Shown: positions 49,160 through 61,304, numbered from the stretch's first letter. The stretch: 64,000 bases of DNA from Margaritifera margaritifera (GCA_029931535.1 JAQPZY010001500.1:1054001-1118000); one strand, 5' to 3'. Notes: a model not told the origin generated them from the letters alone. Made by a program: numbers and translations.

Positions 49160-51900
49160 AACTGTGTTAATGACTAATCTCAGGTAAGTATTGTAAAATC
49201 TCCTTGTTTTGATCATAAATTTCTAAAATGTCTTTTTTAATACATATGTTTTGTTTAATGGTACATGAGCCATTTCCGAACAAAAGAGTAGTTATATCAA
49301 TAGCAAAATCTAGAAAGGTGACTTTCTGAAAGAAAATATGTCTTTGATAATCATATAGACTAAACTTAAAAATTAAACAGAAGTTATTTGATATAGGATG
49401 CCCCTGTGGGACAGGACGGATCAGGTATTATGTTGGACCGAAACAGATGATAATTAAGAGTACTGCATTTATATTTCAGTCCTGCTAATAAAAGAGAAGC
49501 TCAACGATCGACACAGACTATGTGGGAGGATGCTGCAACATTGCGTTTTGTTATACTATTTTTAACAGTTTTAATTGTGGGGCAGTTTCTTGTCGGTAGA
49601 GGTAACTTGTTCCGTGTGTTCACCATGGATGGTAGGAAGAAATTTTTAAATAATGACGCACTTCCTGGAAACTGAACGAGATTTCTAGAGTTCTTAGATT
49701 GACGCACAATACATACTGTGCGTTAGTACATCCATAATGTAGTCTGGATATTGCTTGTTGATAACTTTATAAAACTTACCAAATGTAAAGCATTTTTTTT
49801 CTCTCCACAAGAGTAGGTCAAACTGTTTCAAAATAAAGTGCCTCTCTGCTTGCATATTTTGGTAAACCAGAAACTAATCTGGCTGCTTCAGGTTGTACTT
49901 TTTCAAGTTTTTCAGAAGGAACAGCGCTATATGCTGACCATCCTTTAGATCCATGTTGTAAGATTTGGCAAATGTAAGTAAGTAAACCTTGCTAATGTTA
50001 TCTTTTAAAAGAATGAATTTAAATTTTTTAATGTACCCAATGCGACCTGAGGCCGATTGAGTAATATTATTAATATGAATTTATCAAGATTGATTTAATT
50101 TAAGATGACTCCAAGATGACGATAAGATTTAACAAATGGAAGTTTCTCTCAGCATACTTCAAGATCAGTTAAATAGTTCAGTTCTCGGTTTGTAATCAAT
50201 AGACATTTTGTTTTAGATGGATTAAAATTGTTTAACTATAGATGAGCCCAGTCTAAAAGTTTCTGAAGATTATTATTTAAGACGCCTTGAATGAACAAGG
50301 GGTCGGTGGTACTAGTTTGTATCGAGGAATGATCTGCAAATAAAAGAGTAAGAGATTTTAAGCTATCAGCTATATCCTTAATATAAACAAGAAATAGAAA
50401 TGGGCACAGAACTGATCCTTGCGGGACACTTGCAGACGTTTAACTAACATTTAAATATTCAATGCCAACGATAACTGTCTGAGTTCTGTTTGTAATACAA
50501 TCTTCTAGGGATCCTAATAGAATTCCCTCGATCCCATAACTTTTAAATTTTTGTTCTTAAACCACATGCTACACTCTATAGAAAGCTTTAGATATTCACA
50601 AAAACAGCACATACACGTTTATGATCATCTATTGCATTGCATATTGAATGATAAATATCTGTGTGTTTAAAAGAATTAGAGTGACCAATCATACAATCCA
50701 ATTGATATTTATATAGGAAGTTATTGTGATGGAAATGGTTATTAATGTGTTTAAAGACTATTCTTTCTAACACCTGGCCGATATTGCAGAGAAGTGATAA
50801 GGGTTTATAGTTACCAACAATAGGATTGTCCACTTTTAAAAAAGTGATACCACATAAGATAGCTTCTATTGTTCGGTAACATTTTATAATGTAGTGACAT
50901 ATGAAATATAAGTACGAAGCGTTTGCAAATGGAATGGCTTGTGTTCTTCGGTATAGTATTGGTGATATTTCCAGACCAGAAATGTTATTATTCTGCATTG
51001 ATGGAATGACATCTAAAATCTCACTTTCATTAATTGCAAGATAAACACATTGTAGCAGTGTTACATTCTACAGAAATGGTAATTCTTTATTAGAATCGTG
51101 ATAAAGATGTTGTAGCAGTGTTACATTCTACAGAAATGGTAATTATTTATTAGAGTCGTGATAAAGACTTTGTTGCAGTGTTACATTCATCAGAAATGGT
51201 AATTCTTTATTAGAGTCGACTATAAAAGAAATTGCACATAAATATTCATACAGCAAGTTTGCCTTATCATGATTTGAATATGCTAGTTTCTAGTCATTTG
51301 TCTGAAGTGGTTGAATAATTGATGGACGATTACATTTTTTTAAATTATAGATTTCATTAGAGATCAGTATTATTTTGAGTGTGATATTTAGCATTTTGAT
51401 AATGGAAAGTCTAAATTATTATTGAAATTTTCTTTGGCTACTTTTGTCAAATTATTTATTCTGTTCTTGTGTCGTTTGTACCTCAGTAAATAGTGTTGAT
51501 TATTAGATATTTTGGTCTTTTTGCTTAATCTCTGTCTTATCCTAATCGCACCTCTCAAGTTCGAATCAAACACAATTTTTCACAGAGTTTGATAGTAATT
51601 GTTTGAGAGGAAATACACGTATTAAAAACAGATTAATTTTAGAATTAGACCTATGACAAGCTTTGCTTAAATTATTGCGCGAATGAAATGGCTCTAACGA
51701 GTTGCAATTTTCTCTCAGCTGATAAAGTAATTCGTAATTGCCGCTTTTATAATCCAGACTTCCGATTGAAATCATTGTATTTTAACGTAATTCAAGATTT
51801 TAAATGTTAGTATAATTATCGATTCTATTTAAAACACATGATAAAACTTAAAAATTTATGTAAAATAAAAGTATTCATAAACGTACTCATATTTTGATTT
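49160..51900 (-). mobile_element. Decayed CR1/L2-type LINE with recognisable RT domain
   Basis: Read on the minus strand over frameshifts, the expected LINE order is present. NLRGAIRIRQRL then VAKENFNNNL at 51400-51555 is the pre-RT linker. At 50800-50830, VGNYKPLSLLCN then LERIVFKHINNH is RT block 1-2. At 50610-50700, GHSNSFKHTDIYHSICN and VCAVFVNI lead to box A (KAFYRV, catalytic Asp lost) near 50575. At 50420 ASVPQGSVLCPFLFLVYI is intact block 4, followed by SLTLLFADHSS near 50350, where the ADD motif reads ADH. At 49830-49920, KLEKVQPEAARLVSGLPKYA is the thumb. The thumb motif is close to that of the LINE at 20850, so the two are probably related families. Stops and frameshifts are frequent. 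Confidence 0.85.
51041..51219. repeat. 60-bp tandem repeat, 3 units, inside the LINE
   Basis: TGTAGCAGTGTTACATTC repeats at 51051, 51111 and 51171 followed by ACAGAAATGGTAATTCTTTA. It lies between the linker and RT of the minus-strand LINE, so it expanded after, or in, that copy. Confidence 0.93.
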
Positions 51901-52065
51901 GATTTAACATACGAATGCCCCTCTGTTATGACTGCATCCAATCCCACAAATTCGTTCGTTATAACGGATCATACAGCGTTGTGGTTTGGTGAACTTCCTT
52001 GGCTTGCATGCATTCAGCCAACTACAATTCAGAATTGTACTTGTAGATCCATCTTTGGCAATAAA

Positions 52066-52295
52066 GCGTGTGGCCTCGGGTGGCCGAGTGGTATAAGGCG
52101 CTCGCCTTTACAGATCACTGACATGTCACCTCTGTCCTCGTGGGTTCGAGTCTCGGGCTCATCCAACGTATACGAGAAAGCTTGCCAGTAGCTTTCCGTG
52201 GGTAGGTGGTTCTTCACGGGGTTTTCTCGGGTTCTTCCTACATATAGCCGATCATGTGCTGAAAAATGGCGTTAAACCCATAACAACCAACCAAC
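52066..52295 (+). mobile_element. SINE family A, tRNA-derived, with 7-bp flanking repeat
   Basis: A box GGTGGCCGAGTGGTATAAGG, B box GGGTTCGAGTC (52141-52151), then body GAAAGCTTGCCAGTAGC, GGTTTTCTCGGGTTCTTCC and tail TGGCGTTAAACCCATAACAA followed by CCAACC repeats. CAATAAA is present just before the head (52059-52065) and after the tail (52296-52302), a possible target duplication. The tRNA part has a long insert like a Leu/Ser variable arm, and is followed by SINE body, so it is not a functional tRNA gene. Confidence 0.88.
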
Positions 52296-52302
52296 CAATA
52301 AA

Positions 52303-52699
52303 ATGAATGATAAAAGCAAGTCTAAAAGACTTAACAATAAAACTATAGGAACATGGAGTTGGATATGATTATAGACGTGATTGCAGAATATCGGTATAAA
52401 AGTTCATGTTTGTCGAGTACTATTCGACACCTCTGTAAACGCGTAGTAGTTAGTAACGCACATATTATTAAGTTAAGAATGAGTCAATACAATATCCCCT
52501 CTCATGTTTTTGTGACAGTTATTGTTACATATGTATATCTGTCAATAAGAGAATGATATGCTTCGATGACCTGCTTTATTATTATTAGTAGTAGTATGCA
52601 AATTATTCATCACCCATCGATAGTCTGTACAAAAACCTCTCTTTTAAAAAAACAGATGAAATGACAGATGAGTTGAATTCGCAACATCTTAAACCAAAG
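52303..52699. other. No feature seen
   Basis: AT-rich, no repeat or exon recognised. Confidence 0.4.
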
Positions 52700-52757
52700 A
52701 GTTTGGTAAAGGTCAGCTTTCAGTCCAGTTTGGTAAAGGTCACCTTTCAGTCCAGTG
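52700..52757. repeat. 29-bp direct duplication
   Basis: AGTTTGGTAAAGGTCA(G/C)CTTTCAGTCC occurs twice in tandem. Confidence 0.9.
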
Positions 52758-53124
52758 AAACATAAGTGTCGTTAGAAATTTTTGTTACTTTCCTAAAATC
52801 AAAACATTAGGTTAAAGGTTTTGCAGTTATATAAACGGTCACTGAAAAAGTCTCTTCCGGTCTATTGTACCTACATGTAGAACTTAGAAAGAAAAAACCC
52901 ACAAATAAATATCCCCCTTTTCCTTTTTCTTTCAAAACCGTAATGATCGAGGCATGACACCTGCCTCATTACTACATTTGCCGTTTAGACCAGTATGTGA
53001 CTGGTGAGCGATATCAGGCCCACTTGGACCTCTTGTTGGAGACATTACCTGGTTCTTCACGGCCTTAATTTGTAAATTTCGTCCTGAAGAAATAAGTTTA
53101 TGCAGATATTTCAAGTTATTTCAA

Positions 53125-53365
53125 ATTTGCTGATAACATTTGATAAAACGCACACATGTTCTCCCTTATACATGACTTCAAAAGAACTGGACTAATGCAT
53201 CTGAATTACCATGTTTACATAGCAAATACAATCAACATACATGTTCTTATGTACATTCTTCATACGGTGTCAACATTTTATCAAGGTAATTTTTATATTC
53301 GATAAACTGAAACGTGTTTTATTACACCATAAAATCTAATTCAGTTAAGATAACCTTGAACCCTT
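53125..53365. repeat. Dispersed AT-rich repeat, copy 2 of 3
   Basis: Shares AGCAAATACAATCAACATAC, GTACATTCTTCATACGGTGT and CGTGTTTTATTACACCATAA blocks, in order, with copies at 41930 and 60215. Confidence 0.65.
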
Positions 53366-53402
53366 TTGTACAGTGATTTGAAAAATAAGTATTTAGCAAT
53401 TA

Positions 53403-53607
53403 TATTTAGACTGCAATGAGAAAAGTTAAATTTGACGAAAGTCATCAATACATGATACAGTACATGCTTTGTTATGTCTCCTATCTGTTGTTTGTATTAG
53501 GCTTACCTCATCGTATGGCCAGATATATTGTGCTCAGTTTTGTTGGAGGGGGAATATTTTTTTATTGGCATACAGTTTTCCTACAACATTTGACAGAGTC
53601 AGAATAG
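53403..53607 (+). other. Possible terminal exon, membrane-like (about 65 codons)
   Basis: An acceptor-like ATTATATTTAG ends at about 53410, followed by an open frame to TAG at 53607. It includes MRKVKFDESHQYMIQYMLCY and a hydrophobic segment (YLLFVLGL, then YIVLSFVGGGIFFYW), which would make two membrane-spanning helices. No partner exon was found and I cannot name a family; the frame is short enough to be chance. Confidence 0.25.
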
Positions 53608-53626
53608 TTTAAGTGCTGACGTTCAA

Positions 53627-53630
<4 letters not shown>

Positions 53631-53691
<61 letters not shown>
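53631..53691. repeat. (CT)n microsatellite
   Basis: About 30 perfect CT units. Confidence 0.98.
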
Positions 53692-53694
<3 letters not shown>

Positions 53695-54015
53695 GACGTG
53701 AACTGGAAATATATAACCCCTGCATGTACATTTTATTTCGATCCGAGTGCAGATTATTTCAATCATAATATTTCCAGTTGACTTCTGCAGGTCATATATT
53801 GAAGTCATCCTCCAAAACCTACTTTCCTGTCAACCAATTATACAATGGCAAAGGATTATATTGCTCAAAGGTACATATAATTGATTTCATGAACATAAAT
53901 ACACATAACTGATGTATGTATTTTGTCCATTATTAAAACTATTGATAGCCATGATCGGGGCAATGCATAAAATTGTTGACTTTCTTCGCTAGTTCAATGT
54001 GCAATCATGGCATTC

Positions 54016-54281
54016 ATTAATGAATAATTAGGGGAATTTGCCCAGTATTGCATGAATAACCAATATTTACTCAAGTATTTGCCAAAATAACCCGCGAGCC
54101 GGCACCTTATACGATGTATATGCAAAAATAACGTCACATCATGACAACATTAATGAATAATTAGGGGAATTTGCCCAGTATTGCATGAATAACCAATATT
54201 TACTCAAGTATTTGCCAAAATAACCCGCGAACCGGCACCTTATACGCTGTATATGCAAAAATAACGTCACATCATGACAAC
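54016..54281. repeat. 133-bp tandem duplication, 2 units
   Basis: 54016-54148 and 54149-54281 are nearly identical, from ATTAATGAATAATTAGGGG to ACGTCACATCATGACAAC. The only differences seen are GAGCC/GAACC and ACGATG/ACGCTG, so the duplication is recent. Confidence 0.97.
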
Positions 54282-54320
54282 ATTTGGGGTGGAATGAAAA
54301 TAAACTTATAGCAAGATCGA

Positions 54321-54429
54321 GGTGGAAAAGCTGTGTATGTTGATTCAAGCATGGCGTGATAGCTTAAAGCAGCCTTAATTGGCAAGCCAATATCATAGAC
54401 CGGTAACAAGTAAAAATATGTCTCTGGAT
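54321..54429. repeat. 109-bp dispersed repeat, copy 1
   Basis: From GGTGGAAAAGCTGTGTATGT to AAAAATATGTCTCTGGA. It is repeated, same orientation and same length, at 56820-56928 with about ten differences. Confidence 0.93.
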
Positions 54430-56819
54430 TGGTTAGTTTGTGACGCCATTCGCACAATAGTGACGTCATTCCCATAACGGCTAGTTTTTGAAACTCTTCC
54501 CCCCCCCCCAACTGCAGTGATTGGATGATAGCTTCACATCGTAGCGGTGCATACTAGCTAAAAAGTACGATATCTGTGTACTTTATTCCAAGATGGCGTT
54601 TGGTACTTATCTGCGATCTCACTAGCACGGTAAGTGTGACGCAGTTGTCAGCGAATCATGGCATGTTTACTTTTGTTTGGTAAACTGGCGTACTGTATTC
54701 TCGCGGTACTAAACAAGAAATAAATAAAAATAAAGACAATACTTTACCTGTTAACGAAAGTTGCTGTACTTGTTTATTTATCATTTATCTCCAATCCTGT
54801 ATTCAGGAAATAATGTAAATTATGCCAATTTTGCAATAAACAACCTCCAATAGAACATACTGTGTCTTCCGCAATATAAAACGAGATTCTCATATTCTAG
54901 CGGCAAATGATGTAACCGCTGTACTGGGGCCCAAAAAGAGTATGAAATGAAAACGATAGCAGTAAATAGCACACCACATCGTCGTGCGTAGCAGAAAACT
55001 CCTAATTACCAGTTTTAAAATATTAAATATTTACAGTTGTGATGAGTCTTAAAAATTATATATTCAGTTATTCTCTGAAGAAGTTGTGCGAACACCTGAA
55101 AACACGTTTTCTCCTCCATTCTCGAATTTTAAGTATAGTGAGTCCACCACATTTTCCCTAATTTACAATCATTAGCTGTTTGCAATTAATAAGCTCCTCG
55201 GGATCGGCGACTTTGGACTCTTTCTGACCTCCGATCTCATACACATTGTTATTGTGTTTGTGAAAAGGCACCCGCTTTTCTATAGATGATTTTGTGAGGT
55301 GCTTTTATTTTAAAAAAATTAACAACAACAACAACAAATTCTTTGCAAAATGTCGTCCTCTACATTTCGGTATATAGTTCACTCTGTTACTTGCACATCT
55401 TTTATGGACATGCTATCAAAGAAATAGATCCTGTACTTTCTAAAGGCAGCAGTGATATTTTCTGGAAACATTCCTCTTCCATTTTCTCTCCTATAGTTCC
55501 CTCTTTAGTAAGTATAAGAATTAATTGCCTATTAAGTTATTATTACAGGTTTTCTCGTAATGTAGTAATTAATATGGATTACTGGTATAATGTCATTTAT
55601 ATATTTTGACATATCATCAATTATATCAATAGATACAGTCATACACGATTGCAACATTCAGGGACGACGTCAAGGTTTAAATACAACGACCCTTATTCTC
55701 TACCATGATTTTGCCAATCAGTGATATGTAAACAAGGTCAATCATGTGACAATGCTTGCATCGTTGTAAGCTATCATCAAGTCGATGACCTTATTCACAC
55801 AAGCGGGACATTATTCGGCTTATGTTACGAGATGCAGAAGACTTGTATTTGGACAGGGGATAAAGGGAAAGTAGGTATTTGATACATTTTCTATTTATTC
55901 ATTATTCTCTTATTTATGTCCAAAAAAGGAAACATTGTTGATAAAATTTGTTATTGGTTAAGATCAAACGCTTCTGTTTAACAAAAATACCGCGAGAAAT
56001 AGGGAACCCGCGAGAATAGGAGAAACTACTACTATACAGACTAAAACATGTACTAGTGTTAAATATCGCAGCACTGAAAAGTCATGTAAGACCTTTAATG
56101 GGTATTTCTTGAAAATTAGTGTGATCGATTTTGCTTGGCTGAGAGGTTTTATATTTTAAAGAGTGTGATAATGACAAGATGTAGACACCGAATAAAATTT
56201 GTAATACATTACGCACACATATTTAAAAGCATACACATTTTACCATGACTTGAAGAAGGGTCGTCTAGTAAAACAAAAGAGAAATACCAAAAAAATTAAA
56301 TTGCAATTCAGTTAGATGCCTGTTCATATTGCTCTAATTTATAATCTGCGTTTTACTTTCTTTTCACTTTTGTTTTATATTAATATATCTTTCACTTCCG
56401 AATGAAAGTCAGGAATTGTATGATCCAGCCCGTCTGTGCATGCGGGCATGTCTACTTTATAACATGCATGCATTTACAATATCAGACCACTCCTCTGTCG
56501 TAGTTTAAGCCAGTCTGGGTGTAGCCATGAAATTCGAAATGGCTTCAGAAGGTCGGGTTGTGTTATTCCACGTGGATTTACAAATTGTCAAACATATGAC
56601 TTGATTTGGAAATATTCTGTACATATGGCTCAAAGGCTTCTACAACCGACTGTAACTAGGAGCCGCGGGATATACCAGTAAGTGTCTAAAATGTGCATTG
56701 ATGTGTTGCGAACAAATTTGTCTGCATCAATTGCATGATTTTATGAAGGGGTGAGATCAGACCGATAACAACCATTAGTATCAGTACAGGTTTGGCTACT
56801 GATTTATCAGATTAAGTGC
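54430..56819. other. No firm feature
   Basis: Mixed-composition sequence. A C-run at 54500-54508, and an 88-codon forward frame at 55343-55609 that I cannot identify. No splice-bounded exon is supported. Confidence 0.35.
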
Positions 56820-56928
56820 GGTGGAAAAGCTGTGTAAGTTGAGTCAAGCATGTCGTGATAGCTTTAAGCAGTCTATATTGGCAAGCAAATATAATAGACC
56901 GGTAACTAGTAAAAATATGTCTCTGGAT
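56820..56928. repeat. 109-bp dispersed repeat, copy 2
   Basis: Partner of 54321-54429. Confidence 0.93.
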
Positions 56929-57170
56929 AGTTGGGGGGCTGATTTATTGGATTAAGTTTAAGCTACAGACATACAACTTTATGACATAATTGGGTTTGCA
57001 TGTGTGCACACTCGTTTTTTAATAGGATGTTGATAGACTACTGGATGAAAAGAAGACTCTTGGAATTGTTGAACTGAGAGGTAGAGGAGTAATTTATAAC
57101 CAATTACAGTCGTATAAAGTGGAGGCATGTTGCAGAGTTACTCTTCTTACACTTATCTCCTCGCACAAAT

Positions 57171-57172
<2 letters not shown>

Positions 57173-57247
<75 letters not shown>
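57173..57247. repeat. (TA)n-(CA)n microsatellite
   Basis: About 31 TA then 6 CA units, immediately left of the hairpin element. Confidence 0.97.
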
Positions 57248-57249
57248 TT

Positions 57250-57331
57250 CAGTGAAACCCCTCAAAACCGAAAACATTTGGGAACCAAAAAATTTCAGGT
57301 TTGAGAAGTTTTCGGGTTACTGAGGTTTCTG
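57250..57331. mobile_element. Pogo/Tigger-like miniature inverted element, putative
   Basis: The 82-bp segment begins CAGTGAAACCCCTCAAAACC and ends GGGTTACTGAGGTTTCTG; inverted, both ends read CAG.GAAACC....AACCCGAAAAC. Pogo-type elements have ends of this CAGTGAAACC style. It is short enough to be two facing terminal repeats without interior. A TA target duplication is not clear because the left flank is CA repeat. Confidence 0.45.
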
Positions 57332-57372
57332 CAGATGTGAAAATGTCTTTTTCAAAGCGCTTATGTGACGAG

Positions 57373-57377
<5 letters not shown>

Positions 57378-57431
<54 letters not shown>

Positions 57432-57432
57432 G
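57378..57432. repeat. (GA)n-(GACA)n microsatellite
   Basis: About 18 GA then GACA units. Confidence 0.96.
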
Positions 57433-57924
57433 AGTGAATGTAACTAAATTAAGAAAGCTGTATTTGTTTTTTTAATAATACATATATTTAATGAAGAATT
57501 GGCTAAACAATATACGTTTCTTCCGAAAATCATATCCTGTCACAAAAATAAATATAGTTGTTCCACACAGAAATGCAGTCCTCGTCTTAAGAAACATCTG
57601 AGGAATGAGATACTTTTATAACTTATAAGTCCATTAGAATTATGAATGATACTCCACAATGTTTAAATACTCCGTATAATTCTTAATGTTCACAGTTCAA
57701 GAGCCTGGCTTGAAGAAGGTATGGAGCGTTGTCGGTTTTTTCTTAAATCTTTTTTTAACAAATGTGGCTTCTGTTAATGACTCCATTTGTGTGTGTGTGT
57801 ATATATATATATAATTGTAACTTGAAAACAGTATGCCCTTTAAATCAAATAGCAATCATGTATTCATGTTACATTGAAAGTTACTTAATGCGATGCTTCA
57901 AGATAGTCAAAATATATTGCTGAC

Positions 57925-57999
57925 CTTGTTTATGGGATGTTTTCACTTGTATTTGTCTTCTTGTTTATGGGATGTTTTCACTTGAATTTGTCTTCTTGT
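57925..57999. repeat. 35-bp tandem duplication
   Basis: CTTGTTTATGGGATGTTTTC followed by ACTTG(T/A)ATTTGTCTT occurs twice. The 116-codon frame starting here is not supported as a gene. Confidence 0.9.
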
Positions 58000-59003
58000 T
58001 TCTATTTCTACGGTGATTATATGTCCTCTCAGTTATGGGAATATAGAAATTACAAAACAGTTTCAATACGTATTTGTATTATAATATGGAATTCGTTTAT
58101 TTTTATAAAAGAATGGCAAAACCGCATTCATGTTTCTCTCAGCGTGCAGAAATACCTTTGTTTGGCACAGGAATCCGGTTGCGTTTATGGATTTGTAGGT
58201 TTTCTACGTCATCTAAAACTAGTTTGGTTTGAAGGAAGAGAGAACATTGTGGTTTTTATACATCTGGTTGCCTGCATTTTAAATTAGTCTGCTACGTTAT
58301 CGATAAGGTCCCATCTATAACTATTAAGCTTTGATATAAGAAACCAGGCAACGGAACATTCGAAATGGCGGAACATATGTAATATTGTCGATATAAATAC
58401 AAGGGCGATTGATTATATGTACCTGACACACGCTTTTTAACTTATAATAGTGTGCACTAATGAGCAAAGTAATGGGTCAATACTATATTGTCTCCCATGT
58501 TTTTGTATTATTAAATGATTGTTGTGAGAGACGCTTTCATTGGCTCACACGAAGTCATGTGATTTACGATATCGCACTGCCGTAATGTTATAAACCTGTT
58601 TTGTGGCGTCTTGCAGTTGAAATAGCAGTCCCACCAAGCTGAAGAAAAAAAATAAAATTTAACATTTTGCACTAAAATCATGTCATAAAACAAGTATATA
58701 CCTTTGTTTCAGTGACTATGAAGTTTTATGAATCAGTAAACTTATCGTATTGAAAACCGCTTGCTTCGGTGAATCTGAGCTTCACAGGTTCATACAACTT
58801 TATATTACCTTAGCAAAGGTCCATAATTGTTAATATTCAATAGTCCAATTTTCTGTCATTCAGTAGGCCCATATAGGAACAACCGTAGAATGCACCCGTT
58901 ATACATACTAAAAATTGTCAGAATCGCAAGGACTAAAAGGTTGGCTGATGTCTTCCTAAACAGTAGACTGCTAGTGACTGACAAACTATAGTAGCAGGAG
59001 CTT

Positions 59004-59005
<2 letters not shown>
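58000..59005. other. No feature seen
   Basis: AT-rich; no supported exon. Confidence 0.4.

Positions 59006-59060
<55 letters not shown>
59006..59060. repeat. (TA)n microsatellite
   Basis: About 27 perfect TA units. Confidence 0.98.
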
Positions 59061-59062
<2 letters not shown>

Positions 59063-59787
59063 GGGTGCAGAATGGGCGGGAACAAAAACGACAAGCAATC
59101 TGTCAATAAGAAAACTGTGATATTAGATTCAGATTACCCGAGTTTCTGTGGTATAAGGAAAATAATTCAATACGCAGTGGTAGACTTCGTATCATTAGTA
59201 TTCTGTAATTTGACTGACAAAGCCAGGTAAAGGTTAGTTGACTGATGATGACCATGTGATAGTTTAGATTTTTTCCAGTTTTCTGACGAGTGAAGCGTGA
59301 ATATATGTTTATTACTTTTGTCGGTTTTGGGATGAACGAAATTCGAACAACTGTTACTGTTCAGTGATTGTATTTTTAATCGTAATCTCAGTATTTTCAC
59401 AATCTTTATGTTTTGTGACATGTGCGGGGGAGGTGGTAGTGGGGGTGGGGGGTGCATTGATAGCCATAATCCGCTCCTCTATCCCGACTATATCGAAATA
59501 TTTAAATAAACAACTGCTACAATTTTTAACTGTTACTAATTGTTCGTTTTCCTAAGTCATGAATATTTATACAAATTTTGTTGTTTCTCGAACTGTGAAG
59601 TTATAATTTATACAGCGTTGTCATTTTACTGCTGAGTGAACTTTAAAAATCTGTCGAAAAGGTTTCCAAATGTGTGGTGATAAAAAAGGAAACCATTCGA
59701 TTTATTCTTTGTGCCAACGTCCTAAAGTCTCTCTATAGTATGTCGATATAGAAAAAAATAGATTTTCTAAGCATGTTTCGCATCTTG

Positions 59788-59788
<1 letters not shown>
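59061..59788. other. No feature seen
   Basis: Contains a G-rich run (59426-59453); no gene supported. Confidence 0.4.
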
Positions 59789-59822
<34 letters not shown>

Positions 59823-59856
59823 TACGATGATGATGATGATAATTCTCAAATGGGTG

Positions 59857-59901
<45 letters not shown>
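59789..59901. repeat. Two (AAT)n tracts with GAT repeats between
   Basis: AAT tracts at 59789-59822 and 59860-59901 separated by GATGATGATGAT-containing sequence; another diverged copy of the CTCAAATGG block follows at 59940. Confidence 0.95.
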
Positions 59902-59903
<2 letters not shown>

Positions 59904-60214
59904 TTAATGACGACGGTGATGACGATAATAAAAACAGCTCCCAAATGGATGGTGATGATGATCATGATGGCTCCCAAAATGTGACTTTGCAAGGTGTCTT
60001 TATCTCCAGAATCTTGCTACTTTACTCAGAAGATGAAAAATTTGACACAGTTTGATGGTAGTAGTATTTTCTCAAAGACGGTGGAATGTTTTCTAAGTGC
60101 AAGTTTATTTTCATTAATCCACTATCGTCGCATTGTTTAATTTAAAACGCAGAACATTCAAAGTTGAAGTCTTACGTGTTTGGTGTATATATTGCTCTTT
60201 GTGATCTTTATTTG

Positions 60215-60500
60215 TTTCGTCGAGATGAAAGCCGCCTATTTAGATTAGCTGATGTTATGTAATATCATGTTGAGGGCTCTTTATTAGGGTTGCCATAAAA
60301 AAACAAATGCTCTGATTTTTTAAAACTTTAAATGTTTACACAACAAATACAACCAACATAAAATTTGGGTGTGTACATTCTTCACTCCGTTTCAACAAGC
60401 ATTAAAATGCCAACTTGGATCTTTTTACGTTTTTAACAAATACACGTTTTTATTGGATCATAAAATATTTTCATTGCGCATGAAGGTAACAACTATAGTA
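60215..60500. repeat. Dispersed AT-rich repeat, copy 3 of 3
   Basis: Shares ATGTTATGTAATATCATG, AACAAATACAACCAACATAA, GTACATTCTTCACTCCGT and ACGTTTTTATTGGATCATAA, in order, with 41930 and 53125. Confidence 0.7.
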
Positions 60501-61034
60501 CTACCTGAAAAATAAAGAACCATGTTTGGATTTAGTATTAGTATTATTACAGATTTTAGCACACGTCTGTAAATCTAAACGAGAAATGATGCCATAATAC
60601 AACTACTTTTTTTAGGAATTGACTAGTGAATATGGAAATTGTTGGTATATTCGTATATCTAACTTGAATGTTTATGATGCTAAGCTTTTTAAACACGGAT
60701 CTCAAGAAATTTTATTGTCTGATTTTAATTTCAAATTCAAACGGATATCCTCTTACTAACTGAACATACTTTCACACACAGACACACACACATACACACA
60801 GACACTTTCAGAACTTTCAGAGGTTATAATTCTATTTAAGTCTGTTGCACTTTTTCGATTTCGGGACACAAATAAAATGCTAAGCTACCGGTTTATGAAA
60901 AGTGCGCTTAGAGGTCTCACAAGTTAACAGAAATAAGAGAAAACTCACAGAAATCAGACAAAGTCGCACATATTTCGATATTATGATCAAAAAGTATGCA
61001 GTTGCAATGAAACTCTGTTTCCAAGTCATTGACT
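60501..61034. other. No feature seen apart from a short CA stretch at 60774-60803
   Basis: AT-rich with a short CACACA region. Confidence 0.4.
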
Positions 61035-61304
61035 GATTGTTTTGTTCTGATTGTTTTGTTCTGTTTCTGTGGAGTTTAACGCCATTTATAAGCACATGAT
61101 AGTACATGGCGACAGTATATTTGATGGAGAAAGAACCCGGGAAGACCCACGGGAAGATCCACCGACCCACGGGAAGCTACTGCCAAGCTTTCTCACAAAC
61201 CCACGTTGGTCGAGCCGAGACTCGAACTTTCGCGGATATAGATGAGATGTGTGAGTGATCTGTAAAAGGCGAGCGCCTTAGATTACTCGGCCACCGGGGG
61301 CCCC
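61035..61304 (-). mobile_element. SINE family A, tRNA-derived, diverged copy
   Basis: On the minus strand: GGTGGCCGAGTAATCTAAGG (A box with changes), AGTTCGAGTC (B box), the body GAAAGCTTGGCAGTAGCTTC, a GATCTTCCCGTGGGTCTTCC variant in the body, and the tail TGGCGTTAAACTCCAC followed by two copies of a 15-bp AACAAAACAATCAG-type unit. Same structure as 34549 and 52066 but more diverged. Confidence 0.85.

Noticed and set aside
52072..52160. Functional tRNA gene (Leu/Ser-like)
   Set aside because: The tRNA-like head is followed by a SINE body repeated at 34549 and 61035, and the acceptor stem does not pair.
57937..58287. 116-codon ORF as a secreted or membrane protein
   Set aside because: Its start is inside a 35-bp tandem duplication and the rest has no recognisable domain.
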